Source: Monocercomonoides exilis (lineage: Eukaryota > Preaxostyla > Oxymonadida > Polymastigidae). Taken from it: DNA of 64,000 nucleotides. The translations under genes were made by a program, and so were the position numbers. Shown piece by piece: positions 47,701 through 60,300 of this stretch. Position 1 is the first letter of the stretch. Each line of letters begins with the position of its first letter. The notes under the pieces were generated by a model. The model was not told the DNA's origin. It did not search any database and saw only the letters and a list, made by a program, of their open reading frames with translations. Location: assembly GCA_001643675.2 (NCBI GenBank), contig LSRY02000005.1, forward strand, positions 870,501-934,500. The letters are read 5' to 3'.

Positions 47701-50597
47701 GCTTATTCTTCTTCTCAACTTTGACTGTTTGCTCAGATTCTCCGCCATTTGTTTGAGACGTTTGTGTTTGCGCGCACTTTTCTGTCTGTTCCTCATTCAA
47801 TTTGTTTGAATTCTCATTCGTTCCACCTTGTTTGGTGTCTTCATCCAATGTCAGTTCGCTTTCTTCTTTTGTTTTCTCCTCTAATTTCATCTGAGATGCT
47901 TCCACTTCTGCTGAAATCGAAGACAGCAGCTCTTCTTTCATCACATCAATTGACTGGCTTTTTTGGCTCTTCTGCTTCTTCGGCTTCTTTTGCCTCTCTT
48001 CTTTTTCATTCGCTTTCACTCCTTCTTTTGCTGTCTCTGTCATTCCATTTGTCATTTTAGCTTCTGTTTTAACACTTCCCTCATGCTCATTTCCTTCTTT
48101 TTCATCCTCCTCCATCTCACCCGACGGCGACAAATCATCCGAAATCAGTTTTTTCATCTTCTTCCTCATCTTCCTCTCTGAAATCGCCTTCACATTCGCA
48201 ATCGAACTTCTAACCCCCAATTTCTCTGTGTTAGCAGACTGCTGTTGCTGTTGTTGCTGCTGCTGATGATGAAGATTGCTCCTCTGCTCAGCCAAATGGC
48301 GCGAGCGGCGCTTCTTCGAGCCTTTGCTCTGGTTCAGCAGCTGCCGCAGCGCCACACTCACTGAATCTTGTTCTCTGGTGTCTGTACAGTCAATCAAGTT
48401 TTGTATCTCTTTCATCCCAAAATAAGAACATCCCTTTGATTTTCCTGTCTTTTGGCGGTGAGAGGACTTTAGATGAGCGCCTTCTGAGGCTGCAGAATAC
48501 GAGTTGTGTGCGATATTCACATTTGGAAGGGGAAGACGAGGTAAAGAAGAAGAAGAAGAGGAGGAGGAGGAAGAAGAAGAGGAAGAAGAAGATTCTGATG
48601 CAATTGGAGATGAAGATGTTGCATGTGTTGATGTTGATTGAGATGATGAATGAATGGAAAGTGATTTCGACTGTGATGAAGCGTCTACCGATGCAAAACA
48701 CGATTTTCCATCTGAAGAGCCATCGAGAGGAGCAAATGAAGCAAAATCAGCTGAAATCTGCTGTTCTTCCTCAGATTGAATGGATGAGGCAGTCAATGAA
48801 TTCAATTTGAAAGGAAGGGGAGGAGGAGAAACGTTGCGGCAAATGTAGTCCTTCATCGACGAAGAAAGCGAAAATGGAAATGAAAATGAAAAAGAACTTG
48901 GAGAAACGGACGATGGATTAATTGAAGCTGAAGAAGCAGAAGAGACAGAATCTGTCTTTGAAGACAATATTTCAGTTGATGAGGATGAAGATAAAGAAGA
49001 AGAAGTCGCATTCAAATCCACTTCTCCTGTTTCAACTTGCTCTTGATTGGACGGTTCAACGTCCATTGACAATGAAGCAGATAGCAACGCGGAATCTTCT
49101 TTGATTGAATTCTGTTCAGATGCACTGAACTTAGCATTTTTGTCTGATCCTTCAAGAGCAGACGCTTCGCTGGATGCTGATGACATTTCTGTTTCAGAAG
49201 TGTTTTGTTCTAATTTTGGAGTTTTCAAACTGTTCGAATCAAATGAGATGTTCTCACTGCTAATAGACGATCCTTTCATTTGTGAGCCTTCCAACAAACA
49301 ACTTGACTGAGAATGCTCGATTTCCATATGTGAATCATCTGATTGACCGGAAATAGCTAACATTTGCTGATCTTGTTCTGCGTCTGCCTTTTTTTCGTTG
49401 TAAACATCCTTCGGAATCAATTTCAGCCCCAAAACGCCTTCTTTTCGTTTCTCTTTGTCACAAATATACTCTCCAAGCTCAACAGACACAATATCTTCTT
49501 TCTCTTCTTCAGTGTCCTTTTCACCTGAATTGTCTGAAATCATATTTTCCCCTTCTTTTTTCTCTCCTCTCCTTTTGAAGCAAAGTCTGACTGTACGGCG
49601 AATCTCACATCGATCTTGAACGGTCTCTTCTGAACTCTCGTTTGATCTCTTTTCAGTCGGCAATGCATCTGAAGACGCTTCATCCATCAATGATTGATTT
49701 TCTGGTAATTCGATTTCTTCAACCCGGACGTACTTTGTGTAAAACTGTGTTTTCTTCTTTCTCTCTCTTTTCTTTTTTTTGCGTTTGAGTGTTGCTGTCG
49801 TTGATTCATCTTCCTCATTTTCTGGCTCTAAAGAGTAATTACTTTCTTCTTCAGTGGTCTGCTCGCTCACCAAACCTTCATTAAAGCTTATTTCTTGTTT
49901 TAGCAAACTTTTAAATCGGGACAAATCATGGAATGGATCTTTAACATTGTTTTCCGTTTTTATTTCATTTTCCTCTGAAGGATTAATATGCGGCTCAACA
50001 AATTCATTTAACTCTTTCGTCCAGTACTCAATGTATTTTTTACCACTTTCGTTAATGCGTTGCTGTAATATTTCTGGAAGTTCAGAAGTCCTTCATGTAA
50101 AATTCATTAAACATTTGAAACTCTCTAATTTTCTCTTAAAAAGCAAATATATCAAACTTCATTCTCGTTGTTGAAATATTTAATCGTGCTAATTTGTGTG
50201 CTTGATCATTTTCATTCGACTGAAAAAAATAAGCCACAGAAAACAACAAAAATCAAGAAAAAAGCAATTATTAACAAAATTTTCAGTGAAAATGAACAAT
50301 CAAACTTCATGTGAATCTGGAAAATTAGCGTTTATATGGAATAGAATAAAATAATAATATATAAACTTTCTTTGCTTATCAAATAAAAAAATTAAATAAA
50401 CTTTTTAAGATTTTATTCTTTTCGCTGGATAAAGGAAGACCATTTTCTATTTTTGGAGTAGGATTATCCAGATTACGCTTTTCTTTCGAATCGTTCAACA
50501 AATAGTTAATAAGTTCATCGGGGTTAGCTTTGCATGTATCTAAGCAATCTTCTGACGAGAACAGACGAGATATAAAATTTTTAGCCTCTTCTGTCAT
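37236..50597 (-). CDS. Giant low-complexity basic/serine-rich protein, five exons
   Basis: About 4,323 residues. Proposed minus-strand exons are 50597-50402, 50316-50306 (11 nt), 50219-50158, 50090-47193 and 47040-37236. Donors are GTTTAT, GTTTGA, GTTTGA and GTGTGA; all phases close. The 152-bp last intron joins two long frames that would otherwise look like separate genes. A helical segment near residues 65-130 (LPEILQQRINESGKKYIEYW) follows a short acidic start. Basic runs then resemble nuclear localisation signals, including eight consecutive lysines just after the last intron. A very long serine/proline region, coiled coils and acidic runs follow. Islands of ordinary composition occur, for example ILFPSLPRFGHHKALLKVKL and WISVEKEYICKTTVYGLEI. 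A glycine-serine spacer lies near 37860-37915. No domain is recognised. A nuclear scaffold is a guess from the basic runs. Confidence 0.75.
43795..45250. repeat. Polypurine-rich microsatellite tracts (GAA/GAG/GAT)
   Basis: The plus strand contains many long runs made almost only of A and G, such as 43800-43880, 44720-44830 and 45200-45245. They arise because the minus strand codes for serine runs with TCT, TCC and TCA codons. Mirror-symmetric purine tracts of this kind can form triplex DNA and are prone to length change. Confidence 0.75.
50306..50316 (-). other. 11-nt microexon in the giant basic gene
   Basis: The proposed exon ATTCACATGAA (minus strand) lies between an 85-bp intron (50317-50401) and an 86-bp intron (50220-50305, donor GTTTGA, acceptor TTCAG). 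It changes phase 1 to phase 0 and links LK-N-SHE-SNEND. Without it, the neighbouring exons do not stay in frame. Confidence 0.55.
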
Positions 50598-50770
50598 GCC
50601 GTCTTAAGATTAGTAATTAACAATGAACTTATCCCCGCTATTTTCAATTCGTAGCAAGAATTAAATGAAAGATACTGTTTGAAGATTGATCAATGCCCAT
50701 ATTTAATAGAATTGAAAATTTTATTTCTGGCTATTATTGCTTTCACGACGTTTTGTCATTAACATTTTTT

Positions 50771-53700
50771 TCACTTATGATTTATTAAAGATGAGCAAAG
50801 TCTGTACGGAGAAGTTGAAAGTAAATTCGTCTTTGCAACTGAAGTTCTTTGTACTTTTGCATTTTCTGAAAGAATCGTCAATGCAGGATGCTCAGATTGT
50901 TCGACTCTATGTAATTCATTGTACGATCGTCCTTTATATGAATAAATATCTGATGAACTATGCGAAGAGCAAAGAAAATGCGATTCTGATTGGCTTTGAG
51001 ACACAGTCACCGGAAGAATGTATTTGTCAATGTCCTTGCGAGTAATTCTATACCTATCGCAAAACAATTCCTTTCCCCAACCGTGATCAAAATCCTCTTC
51101 ATAAGAGTATATCGTCCCATTAATGTGAACAGAATGATTTGGTAATGGGTAATGATCTGTTTCTTTCGGAGTTTTTGAGAGTTGCATATGTTTAACGTAA
51201 AGAAAATCGATAGGAGACAATGTTGATAAAAGACTTTGTGGGCGCGATGAATCTCCGTTGTTATCAAAATTGAAAATTTGAGGAGAAGAAGAAATTCTAT
51301 CAGGAAAAATACCATAAGCAGATTGATTGATGTGATTATTGAAAGATTTTGGAAATTCTGACTTTATTGAAGCTTCTTCTATTGATGCATTTGAACGACT
51401 AATTAATGCTCTGCTGGCACCCATCTGAGACGCTCCAAGCGAAGAAACAGGAAGAACAGGAAATTTCGAAGAAAAAACTGCTTGAGGGCTGATTGGAGCC
51501 CGAGACCGTATTTGTGGCTGAGAGAAGTAAAGCCCACTTTGATAGATGCTTTTTGCAGGAATTTGGTGTTTGAATTGGAAAATTGGCACATAAAGCGGAG
51601 AAGCAGGCTGGGAAGATAACAGCTCAGTGAACGAAGATTCTTCAGTTTGTATTCCTTCTGTTACCTTCTCTGGAATATCTTTATCATTCTTCAATAAAAG
51701 AGGTGGATTTTGATTGTCCCTTGCCAACACACTTGCACTCTGTTCTTTGCTGTTTTCTTGGTGCTGCTTTGTGAATTGAACTGAATTGGATGTTTGAAGA
51801 GATTCTGGCCGACTCAATGCCAAAGAATCTTCATCAAAATGGCTGCTCAATGAAAGTGAAGAAGGAACCGCTATTTTCTTTGACAAAGATGAAAGCGAAC
51901 AAGCAAGGCGCGCAGATGAATTCAGCGTTTTTTTCTCGCTCTTTGGAGAATCAGAAGAAGACGTCCTTTTTGGAGGAGGAGGTGGTGGAGGAAATAATTG
52001 CATTGGTTTGTGAGCCTGTTGAGGTGATTTCTGAACAGATGGGTTCTTCTTTGAAGGAGTTGTCTGACGAGAAGAAGAAGAAGAAGAAGAAGTGAGAGAT
52101 GAAGGAGGAGGTGGTGGTGGAGGTGGTGGAGGAGGAGGAACTGGAGATGAAGATGAATGGCGAAGAGACTGTGACAGCAATGGCCCTCTCTCATGTGTTG
52201 ATGCTTTTGAAGTTGCACTGGTATTCTGATTAGACTCAATGTAATACAACTGAAGCTGAGCTGTTCTCTGCATTGGCTGTGTGCTTTGCTCTCTTTCTGT
52301 CTCTGTTGAATCATCTGCAGAATCATCTGAAGAATCATCTGCTGATGTAGAAGCAGATACAGATGAAGATACAACTTGCTCAGAAGCAGAGAGACAAGAA
52401 GGAGAAACACTTTCTCTTTCAAAATGCGATCTTTGTGTTGTTTGAAATGTTGTTTGAGCTTCATCCAACACTGGTTCTTCTGTTGCTTCTGCTGTGATTG
52501 CTTGACTTAATGAATTTTTTGGTTTTTCGTTCTGATTTTTTATTTTTGTTTCGTCTTTGTTTTCTTGTTTAATATTTCTTTTTGATTCATCATCATCATC
52601 ATCTTCCTCTTCCTCTTCCTCTTCCTCCTCCTCCTCTTCTTCATCCTCTTCATCCTCCTCCTCCTCCTCCTCTTCTTTTTCTTCCTCTTCTTCTTCAAAT
52701 TCATCTTCTTCGACTTCTTTCCTTTCATTTTTTTGTATATTTTCTGTTTCCTCTTTTTCTTTCGCTTTTTCTGATTTCTTCATCCAATCATCTTCAAATG
52801 TTGCTGCCTTTGTCCATTCTTTGTTATTTGTCTCTTCTGTCCCTGTTGCTTCTTCTATCTCTCTTTTTTCTTTTTCTTTCTCATTTTTTTCATTTTCGAT
52901 CTGGCTATTTTGTTGTAGTTGATCCTTGACATGCTCATTCATTTCCCTCTTTTCACTTTTTTCTCTTTTTTCACTTTTTTCGCTTTCTTTCATTTCTTGC
53001 ATTTTGTTTTTGGATGAAAGTATCTCCTTCAATTCAGCTGTTATTGACTCCACTTCTTTTCTAGCCTCTTTCATGTTTATTGGTTTTCCATTCTCTGAAT
53101 CTTGAGTTGATTCACTCCTTTTTTCTGCTTTTATTTCATTTCGTTCTGTTTGCATTCCACTCCGCTGGCTGCCAATTGAAATGACGCTCTGAAGAGCATC
53201 GTCAATACAGAACGAAACTGTTGAAAAATCAACAGGAAGATATGGTTCTGCAAAAAATGGCGATGGATATTCAGAATTTCGCTGATAAAAAATTCCATGC
53301 GAAGTATTAGAGAAGTACGGAATGACTGAAAGTGTCATTGGCTCCATTGAAGAAAATCTCATGGATTGATGCGATAGGCTTTCCGACAATGTTGAATTGC
53401 AGGTTGATGAAGACGTAGAAAGTGATTGATTTGATGATGAAAGAGAAGAAGCATCTGGCTGTTTTATTTGTTTTGGTGTAGAAATAAGATTTAGTGGAGG
53501 TGGTACTTCTGCCTTATATTCATTTTCTCTCGAATCTGATTCATGAAGTATGGTTATACAATTGTCATTTTCCCTTTCGTTATCAAACTTAATGCTATTC
53601 AAAGATTTTGAAGACTGAATTGGACTCGACAAAATACTAGTTTCATTGCTTTCAGGAAAAGAAAAGGCCATATATGATGCGATATTTGAATTCGTTGATC

Positions 53701-54127
53701 GTTGTGATTCGCTTTGAGAAACAGGTGATGAAATTGGTGTTATTCGACTTTTTTGTTCAAAGAATTCATTTTGTATGGACTTACCATTGGAAGGTGATGA
53801 ATTATATGAGTTTCTAATTTCGCAACATTCTTTTGGATCAATTTTTTGAGCTTCATTCGATTCAAAGGATTTTGACAGCTTATTGTCAGAATTTCTTGAA
53901 TTTGGACTTTCTATAATTGTAGAGAAAGATAAATCTTTATTAACATAGTCTTTGATCAGACAATCTTCCCAGTTTCTTTTCTTTTTCGGGCGTGGTCTTG
54001 AACGAGGAGTACTTTGATCAAATGTATTTTTTGTTGGAGTTTTGAAATGGTCCTCGTTTTGTGGAGGACGTGGATCAAAGCTCTGATCTAGAGAAGAATC
54101 GTGCAGTTTATTATTTTCACATGACAT
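50771..54127 (-). CDS. Proline/glutamate-rich hypothetical protein
   Basis: About 1,118 residues from the first ATG (54127); an AG acceptor lies 10 bases before it, so a 5' untranslated exon ending in a GTATGC donor near 54205 is possible. The amino end has a basic nuclear-signal-like stretch (RPRPKKKR). The first third is rich in serine and asparagine. A long helix with glutamate runs follows around 360-560, partly pure Glu/Asp. Two polyproline runs (11 or more prolines, then PPPPPPPP) lie near 670-730 and could bind profilin, SH3 or WW partners. The last 150 residues have ordinary composition with a few Cys, Trp and Tyr (FDHGWGKELFCDRYRIT) and are the best place to look for a fold. No family is recognised. 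Tandem with, and 173 bp from, the giant basic gene downstream. Confidence 0.7.
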   Translation of the reverse strand: MSCENNKLHDSSLDQSFDPRPPQNEDHFKTPTKNTFDQSTPRSRPRPKKKRNWEDCLIKDYVNKDLSFSTIIESPNSRNSDNKLSKSFESNEAQKIDPKECCEIRNSYNSSPSNGKSIQNEFFEQKSRITPISSPVSQSESQRSTNSNIASYMAFSFPESNETSILSSPIQSSKSLNSIKFDNERENDNCITILHESDSRENEYKAEVPPPLNLISTPKQIKQPDASSLSSSNQSLSTSSSTCNSTLSESLSHQSMRFSSMEPMTLSVIPYFSNTSHGIFYQRNSEYPSPFFAEPYLPVDFSTVSFCIDDALQSVISIGSQRSGMQTERNEIKAEKRSESTQDSENGKPINMKEARKEVESITAELKEILSSKNKMQEMKESEKSEKREKSEKREMNEHVKDQLQQNSQIENEKNEKEKEKREIEEATGTEETNNKEWTKAATFEDDWMKKSEKAKEKEETENIQKNERKEVEEDEFEEEEEEKEEEEEEEDEEDEEEEEEEEEEEEEDDDDDESKRNIKQENKDETKIKNQNEKPKNSLSQAITAEATEEPVLDEAQTTFQTTQRSHFERESVSPSCLSASEQVVSSSVSASTSADDSSDDSADDSTETEREQSTQPMQRTAQLQLYYIESNQNTSATSKASTHERGPLLSQSLRHSSSSPVPPPPPPPPPPPPSSLTSSSSSSSRQTTPSKKNPSVQKSPQQAHKPMQLFPPPPPPPKRTSSSDSPKSEKKTLNSSARLACSLSSLSKKIAVPSSLSLSSHFDEDSLALSRPESLQTSNSVQFTKQHQENSKEQSASVLARDNQNPPLLLKNDKDIPEKVTEGIQTEESSFTELLSSQPASPLYVPIFQFKHQIPAKSIYQSGLYFSQPQIRSRAPISPQAVFSSKFPVLPVSSLGASQMGASRALISRSNASIEEASIKSEFPKSFNNHINQSAYGIFPDRISSSPQIFNFDNNGDSSRPQSLLSTLSPIDFLYVKHMQLSKTPKETDHYPLPNHSVHINGTIYSYEEDFDHGWGKELFCDRYRITRKDIDKYILPVTVSQSQSESHFLCSSHSSSDIYSYKGRSYNELHRVEQSEHPALTILSENAKVQRTSVAKTNLLSTSPYRLCSSLINHK

Positions 54128-54395
54128 CAAAAATCCTGAGAGTAACAAATATTACAAAATATCACAAAAGTCTCTTCGAAATAAAGAATAAAAAAGCATA
54201 CATCCAAAATAGAAGAAATAGAATAAAAAACAACGGATATCCAAAAAATCTTAAAGCTATCAGATAAACTTAAACTTGCTGTTAACTTAAATTTAAAATG
54301 AAAGTAATCATTAACAAAAAATTAAGGTTTTATAATTTTTACAGATCGAATAGGTTGTAAGGCATTTAACAATAATTTACAATTTTTATCCGGTT

Positions 54396-57300
54396 TTATC
54401 TTCCCCAACTCCATATTTCAATGTCATCAATGAAAAAGTCGTGGTTACGAGATAGCACTGGATTTGCAAAAGTTTCAGAATAATCGCTTGTTCCCCTTAG
54501 CATTCCATCAGATATGCTAAGTGACCACGAAGATCCGCTTCCAAAGGCAATGCGCTGGAGAGAAGAATGGATGAACAATGTGGTTGCTTTTGTTGCCCCA
54601 AAGCAATCCAGAACAAGAAGAGGAGCGGCAGCTGAAGGAGAAGATGAACTTCGAGTATCTTTAGCATTAACAGCAGCAGAAGAAGAAGAAAATGAAGATG
54701 TATTTGAAGCAGGCACATTGCGAAAACGAAACAGGAAGCATTCATTTGTTCCATAGCACCTCCCTTGCTGTCTGAGCGTGTGGGAGCAAAAACAGCCAAA
54801 TATGTTATCATTCAACTTGTCAAATGACGCATCTGGAAGAGCATCACCTCTCCCAGCAGAAGAAGAAGAGGAGGAAGAAGAAGAAGAAGAAACAAAAGGT
54901 CTGCGAGCTTCCTTCACCACAAACAGGACTGGTGTGTTGAGCGAAGGCACACCGCCGCGGCTGTCTGAGAAAGGCACTCCAAACGGGAGAGCAGCACAGC
55001 GAGAGAAGACAGTTGTGAAGGAAGTGCCATGCCTGCTCTTGGCAAAGAGGAGGCGCCAGGTGAGTGTGCTGGGTGGAGATAGAGGGGGCAAGGAAGATAA
55101 GGAGGAGGAAGAAGATAATGAAGAGGAAGAGGAAGAGGAAGAGGAAGAGGAGGAAGAAGAAGAAGAAGATGATGATGATGATGACTGTGTTGCAGTGGAT
55201 GGAGAAGACAAAACCGACAAAATAACTGACCTCGGAAGCGACCTCTGCAAAAGCGCCAGATGTTGCTCAGTCAAAAATGTTGTGTGCGAAGACGGGAAAA
55301 GCACTGGACGGGGCAATTTCGGGTTGGCTGCAAAGAACTCTTCGCTTTTCATTGAAGGAACAGAGGCGCAATACGAAACAAGAGTTGGGTGGCTCTTCTG
55401 CAACTCTTCGATGCCTGCCCGTATCTGCATAACTTCCCATTCTTTGTCCTCTGGCTTCTGCTCCTCTGATTCTTTCTCCTCATCTCTATCTTTCCCTTTC
55501 CCTTTCTCTTTCCCTTTTTCCTTCTCCTTCTCCTTCTCTTTCTTGCGATTGTTGCTTTTCGCTGAACTTGGTTTGTCTGCATCATCCTCTCTTAATCTTG
55601 AAGATGATTGATTTAACCCTTCTTTCCTGTCTAATTTTGATGGAGAGCTGCCAATCGACGCCATCTCCTTCGCAATCTGCCTTGTGAGTGCAGCTGTGTC
55701 AATGCCAATGTTGATGTCCTCTGAACTGATCATCGCTTTCTCCTCTTTCTTCTTCCGCTGCTTTCTTTGCATCATTTTCACCTCCATCATATTCCTGATC
55801 TCTTTATCTTGTTCTTCTCTGGCCACTTTCTTCTGCTCTTCTGTTTTCTCCTTGTTCTTCTGCTCCAATCGTGTTCTTTCTCTTTCAATCCACATTTCTT
55901 CCATAACACGATGGCAGATCTCAATTTCTTCCATCCTCAATGCCTGTTTCGCCATCAGCTTCCTCAACTTATGCTTGTCCCGCTCATCTTTTGACTCCAC
56001 CAATCTTCTTCTTTCCCTCTCAAACTTCTTCTCCCTCTCTTTCTCTCTTTCTCTATCCCTCTTCACCAAGAACATCTCCATCTCCTTCTTCGTCTTCCCG
56101 TTCCTCTCCTCGTGTTCTGCTTCCTCCACTTGAGACGCCAACACTCGGAATTCTTGTTCTGACTGCTCAACAAGATGTTTATCGCGCCTTTGTTCAAACT
56201 GAGTAGCAAATGCAGAAAGTGCCGAGGCTTCGTCAGCAAGCGAGCGGCGGGCTGTTCGAATGATATTTTTCGCTTTGGAGAAGAAAGAGAAGACATATGA
56301 CGGGATCTGAGTATCTGTGAAGCTATTTGATCCACTTTCATTGAAAGAACAAGAAACTGACTGATTCTTATAACAAGCTGCTGGCTTCAACAAACCAGCA
56401 GATGAAACAGAAGAGCATGAGAATGTCTCTTCTCTCTCTGCAACTTCCTTCAAAAAGGCCAAAGGAATCATCAGAGGCATCACAACTGTTCTGGTAATGG
56501 ACGAAGCAGTCTGCGCCATGAGAGTCAAGAAAGACTGCACCGGAGACGAAGAAGGCAGCACATTTACAAGAGGAAGCGGTACTTGTGCAGCATTGCTAAC
56601 AGAAGAAGGCTGTTTGACATTTACAGTTTTGGATCGGAAAGGAAGAAATGACAGAGATTCACGGCGGGCAGACTGAGAATTCACAAAAGAGGAGGCAGTT
56701 GAATGTGTAGCAATTGGCAGAGTTGGCATCGAACGCTTGTTCGAAGCAGCAGCAGCAGCAGAAGAAGAAGAAGAAGAAGAAGAAGAAGACAGAAAGATAT
56801 TCGGTCTCAAAGAAGAAATCTGACGTTGAGCGCTGAGTGGCGACGATGCGTCAAAAATGGAGGAATCCAACGCGGAAGACAAAGAGAACGTGCTTGAAGG
56901 AGCGACAGCTGCAGCCACTTCTGCTGTTGCTGCTGCTGATGCTTTTGAGTGTGCCACGTGGAAAGGAGAGCGCAGTGGCTCAATTTGCGATGCAGACGAT
57001 GAGACAGACTTTGATCGAGTGATTGACTGATTTCTGCGGAGAGCAGACTGCAAGTGAGGAGCGCGGGTGAAGAGATAGGAAGAGGTGAGAACGGACTCTG
57101 GGGAATTGGATGAGTCGGGCTTTGGAGGTGAATGCGTGGAGGAATTTGTGGTATTGCTATTGCCATTGTTACTGTTACTGTTCAGTGTTTTCACCAGCGA
57201 AAATGAAGAAAGTGGGACTTCAAGTGGAGAGCGAATGGGTAATGAATGTGAAGAAGAAGAAGAAGATGATGATGATTTTGTGGAAGAAACGGATTCTTTG

Positions 57301-60300
57301 ACAGAAACAGAAGTGGCTGAATATTCTTCTCCATTTGTTGATGAAAGCATGGATTCCTCTTTCACAGGTGTCTTTATTGAATCAGTCACAGAAATAGCAG
57401 GAGAAGAATGATTGTGTTGAAGTTTGCCAGAAGGTGTGTCAGAGGTGGCCTTCATGTCATTCTTAGTGTCAATTCCAGAAGGAGATTGAGCAGATGTTGA
57501 AAAGGGCGATGTATTTGGCAAAGGAAATATGACAGAATCTGATTGAGATGGAAACATTGATGTATCAATCGAAGAAGCAGAAAATGTCTGCTTGTTTGTT
57601 GATGTTCTTTCAATGCTTGATGTTGAATAGTTCACATTCTTTTCTAGCTGTGCTGCTTCTTTTGTCTGTGCATTAAGTGGATTCACAGGAATTGTTAAAA
57701 CTGTTTCATTGTTACCATTTGTGATATTTGTAGCTTTTCCTCCATTTTCTCTATTGTCCTTCTCCTTTGAACCGTTGCTAGCACAAAAAAGCGACTGAAA
57801 GGGGCCACATGATGGAACAAGCAGAGTAACAGTGCAATATGCACACCGAATAGAAGAAGAATCAATTTCATCAATTGAACCATCACTTGGAAGATATTCA
57901 TCCAAAGAAGGGCTGACAGAAGAGGAGGAAGAAGAAGCAGAAGAGATAAGAGGAGAATTCAACAGATGAGGAGAAGAAGCTAATGGAGAATCACCAGAAT
58001 CTGTGGAGGAAGCAGAAGATTCAGCAGATGACTGCGTAATATTAAGTTTTGTTTTTGTTTCAGAAGAAAGATTGGAAATATCATTTTGTTCTGAATGAAG
58101 AGGAGAAGGAGGAGGAGAAGAGCTATCTCTTTCAGACAGATCAGAATCAACCTGCTCCCTTTTCGTCTTTTCCTCTTCTCCTTCTTCTGCCTTCTTCTTT
58201 GTCTTGTTCAAATGTTTTGTTTCTACTGTTTTAATTCCCATTAAAGATATATCGAGAATTAAAGATGCTGGAAACAGGAACGCTTCAGATGGTTTCTTTG
58301 AATAAGATGCATCATTTGAAGAATCTTCAGAACATTCAGAACATTCAGACGATTCGATTGGATTGATTTCCAGCCAGTTTTGAGAGAGATGCAATTCGGC
58401 GAGTGCAATAGATTGTCCATCAGATGCCTCTGACGACACATCATTCAATGGAGATGAAGCAGAAGAAGATGCAGAAGCAGAAGAATGAGTCACAGGCAAA
58501 GACTGTTGAATACACTCAGACACATCCAATGGAGATGCTTTGAATGGAATCCTTTCTGATTGCTGTACCTCAATCTGCTGTGGGGTGTGTCGTTTTGTGA
58601 AGGGTGCATCAACAGGAGGCGGGCGGAAGGGCGAAAGAGGAGGAGACGATGTGCTAACGGGTGATCCCCAGTGCTTGGAGGAAGAAGAGAGTGGAGGAGA
58701 AGTGATAGAAAGAGGCAGATGGCTGGTTGTGCTGTGCTTGTTTGATTGTGACTGAGGTTGTGCTTTGTTCTGTGGTTGGTTGCTTAGCTGGGAATGTGGG
58801 TGTTTCATTGGATATAACTGTGACGATGATGATGATGATGATGAAGCAGAAGCAGAAGCAGCAGAAGAAGAACCAGAGCTGTTTAAATATCTACTGTAGC
58901 AAAATGCAACAGAACTGAACATCAGAAGAAGAGTGGAGAGTGACTCAATAGACACAAATGATTCCTCTTTCATTTCTGTTTTCAATGGCTTCTTTTCTGA
59001 TAAATTGTATTTGTCAGATGAAGATATTTCTGCTTTTGTATCTGCTTCTGCTTCTTTTGCAATCGTCTTTATTTCATCCAACTTTTTTGGTTCAATCAAT
59101 GAAGAAGAAGAACATGCTGATGATGATGACGATGATGAATGAGCATTTGCTGAATGAGAATAAAGTGAAGAAAGAGAGAATGTTTGAGGAGAATGACGAT
59201 GCGAAGCGAAGAAGGAGACCAGCAAATCGTCGTCGTCTTGTTCGCAGGACTCAGAAATAGACTGTTTGAACAGAGAAAATGCTGTGTGAGTAGAAAATGG
59301 GGATTTCAGAGCAGAAAATGATGAAAAATCAGCAGAATTGTGTAAATGGAAGGGAAATGCTGAGGGATCGGGTGGGGGTTGGGATGATGATATTAAAGGA
59401 TCATTGGAAGTAGGAAAAGAAGGAGATGAAGACGAAGAATATCTGTTGAATGGAATAAACGTCACAGAATCAACAGTCGGCTGTTTGTGATCTGCAAACC
59501 GATTCAACGTGCTGACAGCTTCTTTCTTCAATTTGGTTGAAGGCATACAATCAGAACAAGAAGTATGTCCTTCTTTTGTGTTGTATTTATATTCAGATTG
59601 TGAAAATTCTGCCTGTTTTGCTTTGGAAATATCATGTTTGTGTCGAGTATGTGAATCATCTTCATCAACAATGTTTTGTTTCTTTGACTCCATCTGGGAT
59701 TTATGAAGTGCATAGCAACTGAACACAGAACGAAACATGCAGAACATCTGATTAAACACTCGAAGCATGTGCAATGAAGAAGAAGAAGATGATGATGATG
59801 GTGGTGGTGATGGTGATGATGATTCTGGTGTTGCTGATGCTATTGATGATGCCAATGATGTATTTCCTTCTGTCTGTTTTGAGGCTGTTTTAACATACTC
59901 AGACATTATCTGCTCTTCTGCATGCTTCATCCGCAGCAGACAGTTCAACAGCAGCTCTTTTCTGTCAAAATAGGAAGTGTCCTCTTTGTTCCTATCTGAA
60001 AGCACCTTTGGCTTGAAGCGTTCAATTTCTCCTGTTCTCGTTGATGGAGATGCATTTAATGTAAAATGCATATTTTCTGGTTGTTTGCTTATTTCCTTGC
60101 AGTCTTTAAGACTTTTATCGTCTTCAGTCATTCTGCTGCTGATTGATTTGTTTTCGCTCTCGTTCTGTTTGATAGATGCTTCTGATTTCAGCCTGATATT
60201 ATCAAGTTTCTTCTCTTTTGTGTTATTTTTCTCTTCTTCTTCTTCCTCTTCCTCCTCCTCCTCCTCTTCTTCTTCGCCTTCTTCGCCTTCCTCATCCTCA

